From Brachionus plicatilis (lineage: Eukaryota; Rotifera; Eurotatoria; Ploima; Brachionidae), in contig QEOQ01000508.1 of assembly GCA_010279815.1 (NCBI GenBank), positions 3,245,217 to 3,309,216 of the forward strand: DNA of 64,000 nucleotides, written 5' to 3'. The translations under genes were made by a program, and so were the position numbers. Of the stretch, positions 1 to 10,788 are shown one piece after another; position 1 is the stretch's first letter, and each line of letters opens with the position of its first letter. The notes under the pieces were generated by a model. It searched no databases. It was given only the letters and a program-made list of their open reading frames with translations, and was not told the origin of the DNA.

Positions 1-277
1 AAGTCTTTTAGTCAATGAAACTGAATAATCAAGAGCATTACGAAGGTAATTTTCTAAGAGACTGCTTAATCTGTGGTCAATTTTACTGATATTCAATTTA
101 TTTTCTGCTTCATAGAATAATGATTCAGAGGAGGTTCTGAGAGGAAGTTTTAGAATACATCTAACAGCAGTATTTTGAATAACTTGTAACTTTTGTAAAC
201 CTGATTCGGAGAATGAGTTAAGACATGGAAAATTATAATCCAGAATTGAGCCAATAAGTGCGGCAGTATATCGATAC
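1..277 (-). pseudogene. LINE reverse transcriptase, C-terminal part (interrupted)
   Basis: Read on the minus strand this stretch stays open and gives a typical post-RT region of a CR1/Jockey-like LINE, including YTAALIGSILDYNFPCLNS and QVIQNTAVRCILKLP. It continues the reverse transcriptase whose upstream half lies at 2350-3096: the upstream part ends LYKALMRPY and this part resumes with RYTAALI. The two halves are separated by the MULE at 278-2349, so this is one LINE ORF split by an insertion. It runs off the left edge. The family is inferred from the motif pattern; the exact clade is not determined. Confidence 0.75.
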
Positions 278-2349
278 ATAGAAAAAATTATCATAGAATT
301 TTAATGTAGAAATTTAACATAAAAAATCTTAAATAGAAAAAAGACAATATTTTTGTCGAAAAATAAACACAGAAATTTAACATAGAAAAATCGAAAATTA
401 ACATAGAAAATATTTATTGAAATTAAACGTAAACTTATTGATAAAAATTAGCATAGAAAATTATTGAATGAAAATTTAAAATTTAAAAAAATTTAATCTA
501 TTTTTAATTTTTGAGAATCTTAATTAATTTATTAAAATAATCCAAATATTCTGTCTTATTGAAATTGCTTGAAATACAATTAATAGCTAAATCTTTCTTC
601 ACTTCTCGCGGATCACGAGGAAAAACTACTCCATGTTTGATTTGCTCTAAACATATTTCCATCAAATGCTGCTCTTTGAGAAAATGATTTATTAGTCTAT
701 TAGTCTCAGGGTGACTATGAATATCTTGAGAAAATGCTTTGTGCCAAGCCTCAATATTGTTATTTGATCTTGGCAAGTTTTCAGAAACACGTTTAAGAAC
801 ATGCCAAGTATCTAATGGGTAAGATGGCTTTGAGCGTAATTTTGAGCCAGGAGATTTTGGCAGTCCAATATAATATTTTTCAAAATATTTGTATATTGGT
901 TTTATAGACTCTGGACAATTTGATTGAAGTTCATCGAAAACTGACAAAATGTCTTTTTGTGGAACAAAAGGAATGAGTTTTAGATACTTGTAAAATTTTT
1001 TAAATTCCATGTCACTATTGTAAACTGTTCGTAAACCATTTGTTACCTGTTTCCAAATGTTTGCACAGAGATGGAAATAACATCCTCCAATATTTGTTCC
1101 AGGAAAGCATTTTTTAACTGAATTAATTATGGCTAACTCATAATCACAAAGAACATACTTTGGAAAATTTGTGACACCGTGTAACATAAGTATGTTAAAG
1201 AAACGAGTATATGTAATTTCTTGTTTATTGGGAAGCAAGCTATAAACTATTGCCAAATTTCGATTATTTTTGGTAATATTGATTGAAAATACTTGTTTGA
1301 AAATATCTGGACTTACATTAAATGTACCATCTATGTACCAAACCGACTCAGTGTTTAGTAATGTCAAACTTTCAAGTGTACAACAAACAATCATGCGTTC
1401 TGGATCATCAGAACCACTATCAAATAGGATGAAATCTTTTCCAGATTTTGTTTTTTTAAATTTTTCTTTAATGATGAGACCTCCTTTTTCTTTTGCTTCA
1501 TTACCAAAGTCATAAACTTTTTGTCTTTTTCTATCAATTTGTTGCTTTAAGTTATGGATTGGTGGTATTGCAGAAGAACAAGTAACCGGAAAGTCGTATA
1601 AAACATAAAAAAAGTCGCTATGTATTCTAGCTTTACACTGCGGATTTGTAACAGCACATCTCCAGTAAATCGTATCTTTATAACATTTTTCATATAAATA
1701 CTCAAAGTCACCATAAACCATCTTAGGCTTTTCATTTTTGGTTGAAATAAAAACAGGCTCAATTTTTTCACTAATTTTGGAGCTTTGGTCTTCGAATATA
1801 TCGTCTTCATTATAATATTCATTAAAGCTTTCATCATGAATGCTAAATAATTCTTCATCATTTGAAGTTCCACTTTTTAATGAATGAGTTGACTCAGTAT
1901 CACTATAGTCAACAATTGATGAAGGTTTTATCTCAAAAAGAGATTTAGAAACCAAAATTGGCTCACATGAATTAATTTTAGCACAAGCTTCACTTTGACA
2001 AAAATTTTTTGAAGGCTCTTTAACATTTAAATCTTTTCTTGGTACAATCCTATTTCTTAGCCTAATAGGAGATGGCTCATTTAAACTAAGCAGGCGAAAT
2101 TCGTCATCCATTTTTTTTTTATAAAATTTTTTTTTAATTTATTTTTTAAATTTTTAAATGTGCTTTTTTTTAGCTAAGAAATATAACTTGATGTATATAG
2201 AATTCGACTAATATATTGTCTTTTTTCTATTTAAGATTTTTCTATGTTAAATTTCTGTGTTTATTTTTCGACCAAAATATTGTCTTTTTTCTATTTAAGA
2301 TTTTTTATGTTAATTTTCTATTTTAAATTTCTATAATTATTTTTTCTAT
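278..2349 (-). mobile_element. MULE (Mutator-like) DNA transposon with long TIRs
   Basis: An intact transposase ORF is bracketed by terminal inverted repeats of roughly 120 bp (about 278-410 and 2225-2349). Both outer ends read ATAGAAAAAAT inward, and the arms share the blocks CTTAAATAGAAAAAAGACAA and AAATAAACACAGAAATTTAA. Subterminal short repeats of the ACATAGAAAA type are numerous. It sits inside a LINE RT ORF. Flanks contain CGATA on both sides (TATCGATAC left, ATTGCGATA right), but a clean 9-bp duplication is not visible, so the target-site duplication has diverged or the boundary is off by a base or two. Confidence 0.8.
504..2111 (-). CDS. MULE transposase with FLYWCH-type zinc finger
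   Basis: A single uninterrupted 535-residue ORF. The first ~125 residues are acidic and low complexity. Residues ~131-170 look like a FLYWCH finger (Y-W150-x-C152, C159, H164). The MULE-type DDE domain follows: D261 in YIDGTF, D323 in VLCDYELAI, the C344/H347 pair in GGCYFHLC, and a candidate catalytic E454 in NNNIEAWHKAF. These are the landmarks of FLYWCH/MULE transposases, which cut and paste TIR elements in the nucleus. Nothing is broken in the frame and the TIRs are well matched, so the element may be recent or still active. The start is the first ATG after an AT-rich leader. Confidence 0.85.
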   Translation of the reverse strand: MDDEFRLLSLNEPSPIRLRNRIVPRKDLNVKEPSKNFCQSEACAKINSCEPILVSKSLFEIKPSSIVDYSDTESTHSLKSGTSNDEELFSIHDESFNEYYNEDDIFEDQSSKISEKIEPVFISTKNEKPKMVYGDFEYLYEKCYKDTIYWRCAVTNPQCKARIHSDFFYVLYDFPVTCSSAIPPIHNLKQQIDRKRQKVYDFGNEAKEKGGLIIKEKFKKTKSGKDFILFDSGSDDPERMIVCCTLESLTLLNTESVWYIDGTFNVSPDIFKQVFSINITKNNRNLAIVYSLLPNKQEITYTRFFNILMLHGVTNFPKYVLCDYELAIINSVKKCFPGTNIGGCYFHLCANIWKQVTNGLRTVYNSDMEFKKFYKYLKLIPFVPQKDILSVFDELQSNCPESIKPIYKYFEKYYIGLPKSPGSKLRSKPSYPLDTWHVLKRVSENLPRSNNNIEAWHKAFSQDIHSHPETNRLINHFLKEQHLMEICLEQIKHGVVFPRDPREVKKDLAINCISSNFNKTEYLDYFNKLIKILKN

Positions 2350-3096
2350 ATTGCGATATGGTCTCATAAGTGCCTTGTAAAGACTAGCTAGTGTATTGGG
2401 GTTGAGCTTCCAATTTTTTGAAGACAAAATTTTTATTATATTGAGTCTATTCATGCATTTAGTCTTTACTTCTTTAATTTGTTTATCAAAGCAAAGACTT
2501 TCATCAAAGTACAGACCAAGAAATTTATTAGTTTTAGAGTAGGGAATTGTTTTGTTGAATAACTGAAGTCTAAAGGTATTATTAAATTTCTTATTTTTTT
2601 TGAAAATTGTGTAGCTACATTTATTTGGGCACATTTTCATCTTCCATTTGCATAACCATGGCTCTATTTCTTTTAAATAGTTATTTATTTCTCTTTCAAT
2701 TCTTCCTGTCTTTTTAAATATGAAGAAAGTAATCAGATCATCAACAAACAGGAGTGAGTATTTTTTGTTCGAAATATCGGCTTTGGGAACATCATTAATA
2801 AATATGCTAAAGAGTAAGGGGCTTATTACTGAGCCTTGTGGAACGCCTGCCCTAATTGGAAATGAATTTGATGTAAAGTCATTAATTTTTACCTTGAAAG
2901 ATCTGTGATACAAGAATGATCGTATCCAGAGGATAAGATAGTCAGGTATTTGAGCTTTAATTAGTTTATAGAAGAGACCTTCATGCCAAACCTTATCAAA
3001 TGCCTTAGAAATATCAAAAAAGACACCGCACACCTTTTTAGATCTGCAAAAAGACTCAGATATTTTTTGAATCAAAAAGATGATTTTGTTTTTTTT
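2350..3096 (-). pseudogene. LINE reverse transcriptase, N-terminal and palm part
   Basis: On the minus strand this encodes RT blocks of a non-LTR retrotransposon: FFDISKAFDKVWHEGLFYKL, then RAGVPQGSVISPLLFSIFIN, then the catalytic block LLFVDD (FVDD in place of the usual FADD or YADD), and KFLGLYFDESL. It is 5'-truncated near 3096 with no endonuclease domain or ORF1, and is interrupted at LYKALMRPY by the MULE; the rest is at 1-277. The frame is otherwise open, so the copy is fairly young. There is no in-frame ATG at its beginning, as expected for a truncated insertion. Confidence 0.85.
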
Positions 3097-3193
3097 TGGT
3101 ACTTATATAAAATATGGTAATTGTTATCGAAATATGATCGAAAATAGAATTTTGTTAATTTCTTATTATATTTGTTCAAAATAAAAAAAAATA

Positions 3194-3665
3194 GATAATT
3201 AATACTAAAAATATTGATTTTCTATTAAATTTGTGGTATAATTTACATTTTTTTATGGAAAAAAAATAATGATTCATCAATCAATTTTCATCGATTAATC
3301 ATCGTTTTTTTTGTGACCGAAGATAAAAACATAAAGACCAGAGAATTGTTGTAATTTAAATATTTTTTATTAAAAATTTATTCAAACTGATATATTCAAA
3401 TATTAAAAAAATAAAAGCAAAAAAAATTAGATAATTAATACTATAAATATTGATTTTCTATTAAATTTGTGGTATAATTTACATTTTTTTATGGAAAAAA
3501 AATAATGATTCATCAATCAATTTTCATCGATTAATCATCGTTTTTTTTGTGACCGAAGATAAAAACATAAAGACCAGAGAATTGTTGTAATTTAAATATT
3601 TTTTATTAAAAATTTATTCAAACTGATATATTCAAATATTAAAAAAATAAAAGCAAAAAAAAAAA
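3194..3665. repeat. Two-copy tandem duplication, 236-bp unit
   Basis: The block starting GATAATTAATACT at 3194 recurs at 3430 and stays nearly identical through ATTCAAATATTAAAAAAATA near the end of each copy. Both copies contain the same GTGACCGAAGATAAAAACAT stretch. It lies 3' of the MEP-1-like gene and may overlap its 3' untranslated region. Near-identity implies a recent duplication. Confidence 0.9.
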
Positions 3666-3824
3666 GGTTCAAGAATCGACAATCTTAATTCTGTGTTCGA
3701 AACAACTTAATTGCCACATTAAACAACATTGAACAAACATGGACGGAAAAAAGGCAATTTTTGGTCAAAAACAATCAAACTCAATTGTACAAAAATAAAT
3801 TAGTATTTTTCCTTTGCTTTACAC

Positions 3825-5894
3825 CTATTTTCTAAATCTATTTGATCTTCTTGGTCTACTCCGATCGGCACTATTTTCCTTGGCCAAGCCATCTTCCTTT
3901 TCCAATTGAGCATTTTTGCCTTTGGCCGTCCGGCCCACACTGGCCATTTTTTTCAGCCTAATCTCAAACGCCTTCATGTGACTGGCGACCAAATGCTGCT
4001 CATAGTCTTCACTAGACTCCATTTCAATGCTGCAAAACTGGCACTTTTTGCCACTGACACTGCTGGCCACCGAATCGTCCATCTTCTGCTCGTCTGTCTT
4101 CTTTTCTGTGTGAGCAGGCTCGCCATTCTTCAAATTCTCATGGTCCTTCTTCACATGATTGAGCAGCTGAATAAAAGTGTCAAATTGTTTGGCGCACTTG
4201 ATACACTTTTTGGCCAATTTATTATCTGGCACCTTTTCATCAGCTGAACTATTCTGACTGCTTATGGTCAAGTTAATGGACACATCATTTTGCTGCGAGT
4301 CTATGATTATGCAGTCGTCATCTTCCACACTCTTGGTGCCCTCTTCTTCCTTTTGTTTGTCCGCTGACTTGTCAACAGTGAAAATTTTGTTCAAAGACAA
4401 AAAAGAAATTATGCCATGCACTTGGTACTGATGCTTTATGAGTTCATTTTTGTCAGCAGGCTGAGTGCCGCACAAAATGCACCTGTTTAGCTGGAGCGAC
4501 TTGCGCGCGTCCACATGGTGCTCGGTGAGCAGGTGAGCGAGCATGTTGGGGCACATTTTTTTGCATACATAACAAGTTGCCTGGATACCCTTGAGCTCGA
4601 TCAGGTCCGAGTCATTTTTGCGCGTTTTCAGCAGCGAAAAAATGAACTTTTTCTCGGCCTCAATTTCCTTGAGCTTCACCTGGACAAAAATGTCCGTGTT
4701 CTCGTTGTTCTTGGCGCATTTGGTGTCCACCACTTCGTCCTTGTCGAGCTCGATGAGCTCAATGGGCCGCTTGACCGGCGCCACCTGGTGGTTGTCGCTT
4801 TTTTTCACCAGCACCAAATTTTGTTTGACTTTTATGAGCTTGATGTGTTGGGCCGGACTTGGTGGGCCCGCGGGCCGGAAGCACTTGCTCAAACAAGCTC
4901 TCAGGTCCTGTATGTTGCGCATGCAGTGCACCGACTTCAAATGAGTCTCATAATTGACCAGAGAAAAGACGCCCATGAACGTCACAGAGCACAGGTCGCA
5001 CTTGATCGGACTAGCGTCCCGCGACATCGTCTGAACGGGCTTGTTGTTGACAGTGACGGCTTTTTTGGGCCGCGCCGCATCCCTGGCCGCTTGTGACTCC
5101 GGGTTTGCATTGGGCACCATGGTTTGCATTAGTTTGGTCAAGTGGATCATGAAGGTCTCTTCGTGCACGGCCATTGAGGCGAGCAGCGAGTTGGTCTTCA
5201 TCAAACTGGACGAGAACAGGCCAAATTTGTTGACGTAGGCCTCTCTGGGCTTTGAGTGAAACAAAAACTCGTAGTCCAACAGATCGAAGAGACTTGGCGA
5301 GAGATTGTTGGCCAGAATGTGGTTGTAGTCGATGTTTAGCGAGTTGGCCGCTTGTTGGTTGTCTTGACGGAAAGGACAAGCATTTTGCACATGGTTGAGA
5401 GTGCGCTCGAGGTCGTGGGCCTTGGGTGAGACTGTGGTAATGGTGGTCTCGTAGTCGCATATGGGACACATGAGAGCGTAGTCAATGAACGGCTTCTCGA
5501 CCTTGGGAACCCGCTTGTGCACCGTTTCAAGGTGGTAGTGGTACTTGTCGCGGCTCTTGGCTTTGAAAAAGGGACAAAAATTGCATACATTGGATGATGT
5601 AAATTGGTGTGGCTCAGTGAGATGGGAGTCCATGGCAAGGCGGCTTTCGGTGCGAAAGCCGCATGTTTGGCACTGGCAGTAGGGGTGTCGGAAGCATTTG
5701 TTTCGCTGGTGCAGTTCTTGTATGACTTGGGCGTCGTATTGTTCTGCCGCGTTGTCATCCTGGGTGACATGAGACAGGCATAGTTCGAGACCGAGCTTGT
5801 AGACAAAGGCTTGATGGGGCTTCATTGCACCAAAGTGGTCCTTGTACTCTGGCAGAGTGTCGACGACAAATAGGTGCTCGGTACTCTGGCTCAT
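3825..5894 (-). CDS. Multi C2H2 zinc-finger protein, MEP-1-like
   Basis: A single-exon ORF of 689 residues. Zinc-finger-like pairs occur at residues ~75-96, 104-126, 143-165, 299-323, 441-460, 472-493, 564-585 and 618-639, many of the short CxxC..H..H kind. The N-terminal region (YKLGLELCLSHVTQ, ~32-45) and the spaced fingers resemble metazoan MEP-1, a nuclear zinc-finger protein that works with Mi-2 in chromatin repression; this identification is from memory of the family and not certain. Residues 525-533 (DDDCIIIDS) look like a SUMO-interaction motif and the C-terminus is basic. GC content is far above the surroundings, and the gene has no intron, unlike its neighbours. A generic C2H2 protein is the alternative. 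Confidence 0.6.
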   Translation of the reverse strand: MSQSTEHLFVVDTLPEYKDHFGAMKPHQAFVYKLGLELCLSHVTQDDNAAEQYDAQVIQELHQRNKCFRHPYCQCQTCGFRTESRLAMDSHLTEPHQFTSSNVCNFCPFFKAKSRDKYHYHLETVHKRVPKVEKPFIDYALMCPICDYETTITTVSPKAHDLERTLNHVQNACPFRQDNQQAANSLNIDYNHILANNLSPSLFDLLDYEFLFHSKPREAYVNKFGLFSSSLMKTNSLLASMAVHEETFMIHLTKLMQTMVPNANPESQAARDAARPKKAVTVNNKPVQTMSRDASPIKCDLCSVTFMGVFSLVNYETHLKSVHCMRNIQDLRACLSKCFRPAGPPSPAQHIKLIKVKQNLVLVKKSDNHQVAPVKRPIELIELDKDEVVDTKCAKNNENTDIFVQVKLKEIEAEKKFIFSLLKTRKNDSDLIELKGIQATCYVCKKMCPNMLAHLLTEHHVDARKSLQLNRCILCGTQPADKNELIKHQYQVHGIISFLSLNKIFTVDKSADKQKEEEGTKSVEDDDCIIIDSQQNDVSINLTISSQNSSADEKVPDNKLAKKCIKCAKQFDTFIQLLNHVKKDHENLKNGEPAHTEKKTDEQKMDDSVASSVSGKKCQFCSIEMESSEDYEQHLVASHMKAFEIRLKKMASVGRTAKGKNAQLEKEDGLAKENSADRSRPRRSNRFRK

Positions 5895-6006
5895 TGTGGT
5901 TGGGTCCTCTTACAAGTCAATGATTCGATGTGTTTTTGATCGGCAATTCAGTATGCTTATGTTTTTGTTTTGTTCAGAGATCTAGTTTGTGTATGAATGG
6001 GAAAAA

Positions 6007-6126
6007 ATGAGAAATAAGACAAATTTTTGCTCCATCTGTGGCGTCGAGTGCACACTTTTTTGCAAAAATGTGCCACTGCACCAATTCGAGTATTTGGTCC
6101 CGGAACCACTTCAAGACATTGTCTGA
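6007..6126 (+). CDS. Short Cys-containing ORF, possibly spurious
   Basis: A 39-residue ORF starting ATG with FCSICGVECTLFC near its N-terminus, divergent from the MEP-1-like gene and about 110 bp from its start codon. Base composition is more balanced than in the AT-rich DNA to its right. It could be a small peptide gene, a first exon, or just the GC-richer promoter/5' untranslated region of the zinc-finger gene. No family is recognised. Confidence 0.2.
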   Translation: MRNKTNFCSICGVECTLFCKNVPLHQFEYLVPEPLQDIV

Positions 6127-6294
6127 TATTGGTGGCACTTTTTGTTTTAATATTTATTAATTATAACCTCAAGTTGCATTCATTTTTTTGTTGTATTTTT
6201 CCATATAATTAAGGTAATTTTAAAGGAAAATTTCACATGGTCTTTACATGGATAGACAATCAGATTTAACTATTATAAAAACGTTTTCCTTTCT

Positions 6295-6720
6295 TTAATT
6301 GTTGTACTTTTTCTAAAATTCAATTTATTTGGCCCTATTACTTTCTGTACTTTTTATAAAATTTAATTTAATTTTCCTTCTTCCTTTTTGTACCTTTTCT
6401 AAAATTCAATTTATTTGACCCTGTTCCTTTTTGTACTTTTTATAAAATTTAATTTATTTGGCCCTATTACTTTCTGTACTTTTTATAAAATTTAATTTAA
6501 TTTTCCTTCTTCCTTTTTGTACCTTTTCTAAAATTCAATTTATTTGACCCTGTTCCTTTTTAACTTTTTATAAAATTTAATTTAATCTTCCCTGTACCTT
6601 TATGTCCTTTTTTAAAATATAAATTATTTGACCCTGTACCTTTATATACTTTTTATAAAATTTAATTTAATTTTCCCTGTTCCTTTTTGTACTTTTTATA
6701 AAATTTAATCAATTTATTTT
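6295..6720. repeat. 43-bp minisatellite with 129-bp higher-order unit
   Basis: About ten imperfect copies of a 43-bp monomer of the form GTACTTTTTATAAAATTTAA followed by TTTTCCCTGTTCCTTTTT-type sequence. GTAC landmarks fall at 6303, 6347, 6390, 6433, 6476 and 6519 (spacing 43-44). The variant GGCCCTATTAC recurs at 6331 and 6460, exactly three monomers apart, showing a higher-order unit. An isolated inverted copy lies at about 6935-6985. Confidence 0.85.
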
Positions 6721-6729
6721 TACTTATTT

Positions 6730-9700
6730 TTTGCTCTTATGTACAATTATTTAAACTTAAATTTTTACATTTTTTTTTCTTTCTTTTTATTTGATGTATA
6801 ATTATCAACCTTTATTTTCTAATTCGTTTGACTTAAAAGAAGGACTTTGATCTATACTAAGTGGCATGAGGTATTTCTTCAAACTATTTAATAAATAAAT
6901 AAACGAGTTCCGGGTGGAGCCCTGGTTTAGAAATTTTATAAAAAGTACAAAAAGGAACAGGGCCAAATAAATTGAATTTTATTATTATTTATTATCTTTT
7001 GTAAAGCTAGATGAGCATAGAAGGGATTATTTAAAGGTTTCTCTAATTAAATAGAATTGAAGAATTTTTTAATTTTAAAATTTAAATGAAAATAAGCAAT
7101 TCGATTCAATTAAATTCGATTTTAGAGAATGAAATATATTTAATAATATTTTAATAAAATTTAATTAGTAACAATAAAACAAAAAATCCCTTTTTTTTAT
7201 TATTTTATAAAAAAGGTAAAAATTTTATATTTAAAAGAAATTGAATTAATTTAAATTTAGACTTCTTTTTGCTGTTGTGATTGAATTAGTTGACGCTGAA
7301 GATGCTTGCAATTGATTCTGACCAAAAAAATTTCTTTTCGAGCTCTGTTTCTCATTATGGACAGAATTTTCTTTTCTGATCGTGGCTTTTACTTGGTATT
7401 AAAACTGAATCGACCGGAATTTTGTTTTTAAAACAAAATTTTGTCAACTCATCTCATATTGTAATTGCTGTTAATTGAGCTTGAAACGATTAGCTCAGGT
7501 TCAGAAGCTAAAATTTCTGATATCCAACTATTTTCACATACATATTTTGACAAGTTAAATATGACAAACAATTTGAGACAAAATGAGTTTTTACCAAGTT
7601 TATTTTGACAATTAGCATTTAGACAAAAATTAGTTGTACAAAAAAATATAGAAAATTTTTTAATTAATATTCAATTAATAAAGACAAATTACAAAAAAAA
7701 ATCCGACTTTTTTTCATTCTTGAAATCCTTAATAATATTCAATTTTTGATCTTCTAACAATATAAATTTTTTTGATCATTTGTTATATTGATTACAGCAC
7801 AATTAAATCTAAAGATTTTCAGTGTTTGTCTGCTAAAATTTTAGACTATTTATCAAAGATAAAAGGTAAGGATGTGATTTAGCAGAGACCGTAAGACATT
7901 ATAGCAACCTAGAAAGGAAGGCCTAATCTTGTTCTTTCATGACCATAAATCTAAACAAAATTTTAGAGTTTTTCTACCGGGAAATTTGGTTCGTTAAATG
8001 CTTTAAATATAATGATTTTCAAAATGGGTAAAAGACCCTTTCTCAATTTTTCCTGCTAGGCGAATTAGTAAATGTCCGCTTTTCACAAGACGGCTTATTA
8101 GCTTTCTAAAAATATTTGCTTGGAAGTATTATGGTCTATTAAAAATTGTCGGAGTAAACCTGAATGGTGTTGAAATTAACATTTAACTTGTTCGATCCAA
8201 AAGAGCAAAAGTCAAACAAATTCATAAAACAAGATTTAAGATATTTCATTAAAACAAGCCAGATTTTTGCCAACAAAAATTGAAGAAGATAAACCAAAGA
8301 TTTAAGAAAAAACAGGCTAAAAGGTAAAACAAATAATTAGTTACAATGTAATAAATAGAAAATGCTCAAATACAAACGGAACAAATTGTTACAACATCAA
8401 CTTAAAAAAGATAAATGATTCAAATTGGTTGATTAGTTAATTCAAAATGAAAATTATCTCCTAGATTTGTCCATCAAATAAATAGACTTTAGTGACATGT
8501 CACTATAAACGAAACGGGCCCAGAAAACATAATTATAAAGATATAATTAAAAAGGACCCAGAAAACATATTCTCATTTGATGAGGTTTCTTGGTTTATAA
8601 ATTGTTTTTGTATTAAAACTCGTTTAAAAATAATTTGACGTGCCGCCTGGTTGGTCTACCGAATAACCGAATTTTATTCGGTTTGTCGGTTAAAGAATTT
8701 GTCAATTTATTTTCATATTCTTTACTATTCTCTCTATTTGCTATAGGCAATTGACCATGTTTGAGTGAGCTACTCTTTCTGCTGACACTTTTCACATTTT
8801 AAATCTTTAATAGGGTATTTGGCTATGTTGAGCCACTCATTAACACAAAATTAACTTTTTTGTTTCTGTCCGACAATTGAAACCAAATTATTTAAGCCCT
8901 ACATGATTCCCGGTTTTTCAATTATAATATCAACTTCCTAAAGGTACGTATTCTAACTGTTTTTACTCAGTTCTTCCTTTCTGGAATTTTTTCGTATCTG
9001 CAAGCTTTTAAAAGATTCCATTAATGTTGATTTCTTTACCATAAATTCTTCAAATAAGCTTCTCTGTATTTATTTTGGCATTAAACTCTATTATTCATTT
9101 CTTTTATTTTCTGATATTGATATTTATGTTTTATACAGTTTATTCTAAAGAGGTTGGAATTGTTTAATGTTTTATTTATTTAAGGTTTAAATTCTGAAAA
9201 CGACCGTCTATAACCGAAAAGAATGATTAACCAAAAAATCACATAAGTGAAGGATAATAAGAAAAAAATAGAAAAAGAGAAAGAGGTACCGACTATCTTG
9301 TAGATATGTTTACAAATAAAGTATTTTTTGGAAATAGCCTTTTATAGTCTCTGTTGCTAAGCCTTTCTCCATTCGTTGGTGAGACTGTTGCCTATGTAAC
9401 TATTTTAGAACTGTTTGTATTGTTAAGATCAAATCTAATTTAGCTCTTGTGGCTGCTTTACATAATTCGAAACTAAATTTATTTGAGTATAACATCAAAT
9501 AACCATCTTCGATTTCATTTCCCAAAAATTTCATGATTATTTTGATAAATTCATGAGCGTGTATCGAAAAAAGTTTTTCTTATATAAAAACTGAGATGAT
9601 TCATACATGGAAAATTCGTCTTTTTTAGCTTAATTATGTTAATATTAATCCCATTTAAAGAGTCTTAAAATCTGAAAGTTATCATACGTTTTATTGCCAT

Positions 9701-10397
9701 CTTGACCTTAACACACAGGCAGTTATAAATTTAAAAAAAATTCAGAGCACCTTTTTTTGAATTTCCCATCCATTCTCCCTAAAAAAAGTCCTACCTTTTC
9801 TTCTAAATTCAAATCATTTATATACAAAACATATTGTTTATCTAAATTCACATATGGTCTTGGGGCTCCCACTCTTAATTCGTCCACAAAGGATTCATTA
9901 GATAAAATACAAAACAAATTAATTTGAAAAATGTCTGGTTTAAAACCCTAATGTCACATATCAATTGTCTTAAAACTACTGAAAGTATTCATATGAAGAA
10001 CTTTATCTTTTTTCAAAACTTACTTTTATTGAAACAATTAAATATAATTATCTCTTATCAAAATTTTCTAAATCTAAGCTAATTGACCACCCCTCTTTTA
10101 TATCTTTTCCTCCGATTTGGTAATTATTTCCAAATACTTAAAAATTGAAACCTCAAAAATTACAGCAAATATAAACAAACTTAAAGAAAATCTTAAGATT
10201 AATCTGATTTGTAATGATGGTATATCTGATTCAATTTGGTTATTTCTTTCCAATTTAAAATTTAAACATTACAGAACTCTCTTATAAGTTGATACCTTTT
10301 TTAAACATTATTAAAAAAATAGGCCGATTAAAATTTTTCATTTAGTTTATTAGTTTTCAAGCTGGTTGTAGAATATAAAGCGCGTTTTGAATCAAGA
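6730..10397. other. Gene-poor AT-rich stretch with decayed fragments
   Basis: No convincing gene. A LINE-like tail (TTTAATAAATAAATAAACG followed by a short GC-rich piece) is at about 6885-6925. The 7260-8330 and 9700-10300 intervals show patches of somewhat longer reading frames with frequent stops, possibly old retroelement coding sequence, but no motif can be named. Confidence 0.4.
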
Positions 10398-10399
10398 TA

Positions 10400-10718
10400 C
10401 AGTACTTTTCTGAACAAAGTTGACAGTCTAGCGCAGCACATGCTCTAGAGCTGCGCTAGTTTGTTTAAGCAGCGCTTGAGCACATGCTCTAGCGCTGCGC
10501 TAGAACAAAAATATATGTTCAAGAACACGCTCTAAAGATGCGCTAGGTTGCTTAAGCAGCGTTTGAGCACATGCTCTAGAGCTGCGCTAGAACAAAAATA
10601 AATGTTCAAGAACACGCTCTAGCGCTGCTTAAGCACTCTAGAGCAAGTGATTAAGCGATGCTCTAGAGCTGCTTGCGCACTGCGCAAAAAACTGTCAACT
10701 TTGTTCAGAAACGTACTG
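10400..10718. mobile_element. TA-flanked MITE with 28-bp TIRs and internal palindromic array
   Basis: The ends match as inverted repeats over 28 bp with one mismatch: the left arm starts CAGTACTTTTCTGAACAAAG and the right arm read inward starts CAGTACGTTTCTGAACAAAG. Both continue TTGACAGT. The element is flanked by TA on each side (10398-10399, 10719-10720), the Tc1/mariner signature. The 319-bp body has no transposase. It is a GC-richer array of 43/44-bp monomers, each beginning GCTCTAGAGC or a variant (starts at 10442, 10486, 10529, 10573, 10616, 10660), with two alternating monomer types giving an 87-bp higher-order unit. Confidence 0.9.
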
Positions 10719-10788
10719 TATGACGAGTCCCCGACTTCATTGTGTAATTGCTATTCTACTTTTCCTCTATTTCTAAACGGTTAATTAC

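Noticed and set aside
4515..5096. Plus-strand 193-codon open frame over the zinc-finger gene
   Set aside because: Antisense shadow of the GC-richer MEP-1-like coding exon; composition follows the minus-strand codons.
5011..5806. Overlapping minus-strand frames of about 150 codons
   Set aside because: Out-of-frame readings of the same zinc-finger exon.
6027..6212. Plus-strand 61-codon frame next to the zinc-finger gene promoter
   Set aside because: A different frame of the same GC-richer patch as 6007-6126; the second half is AT-driven.
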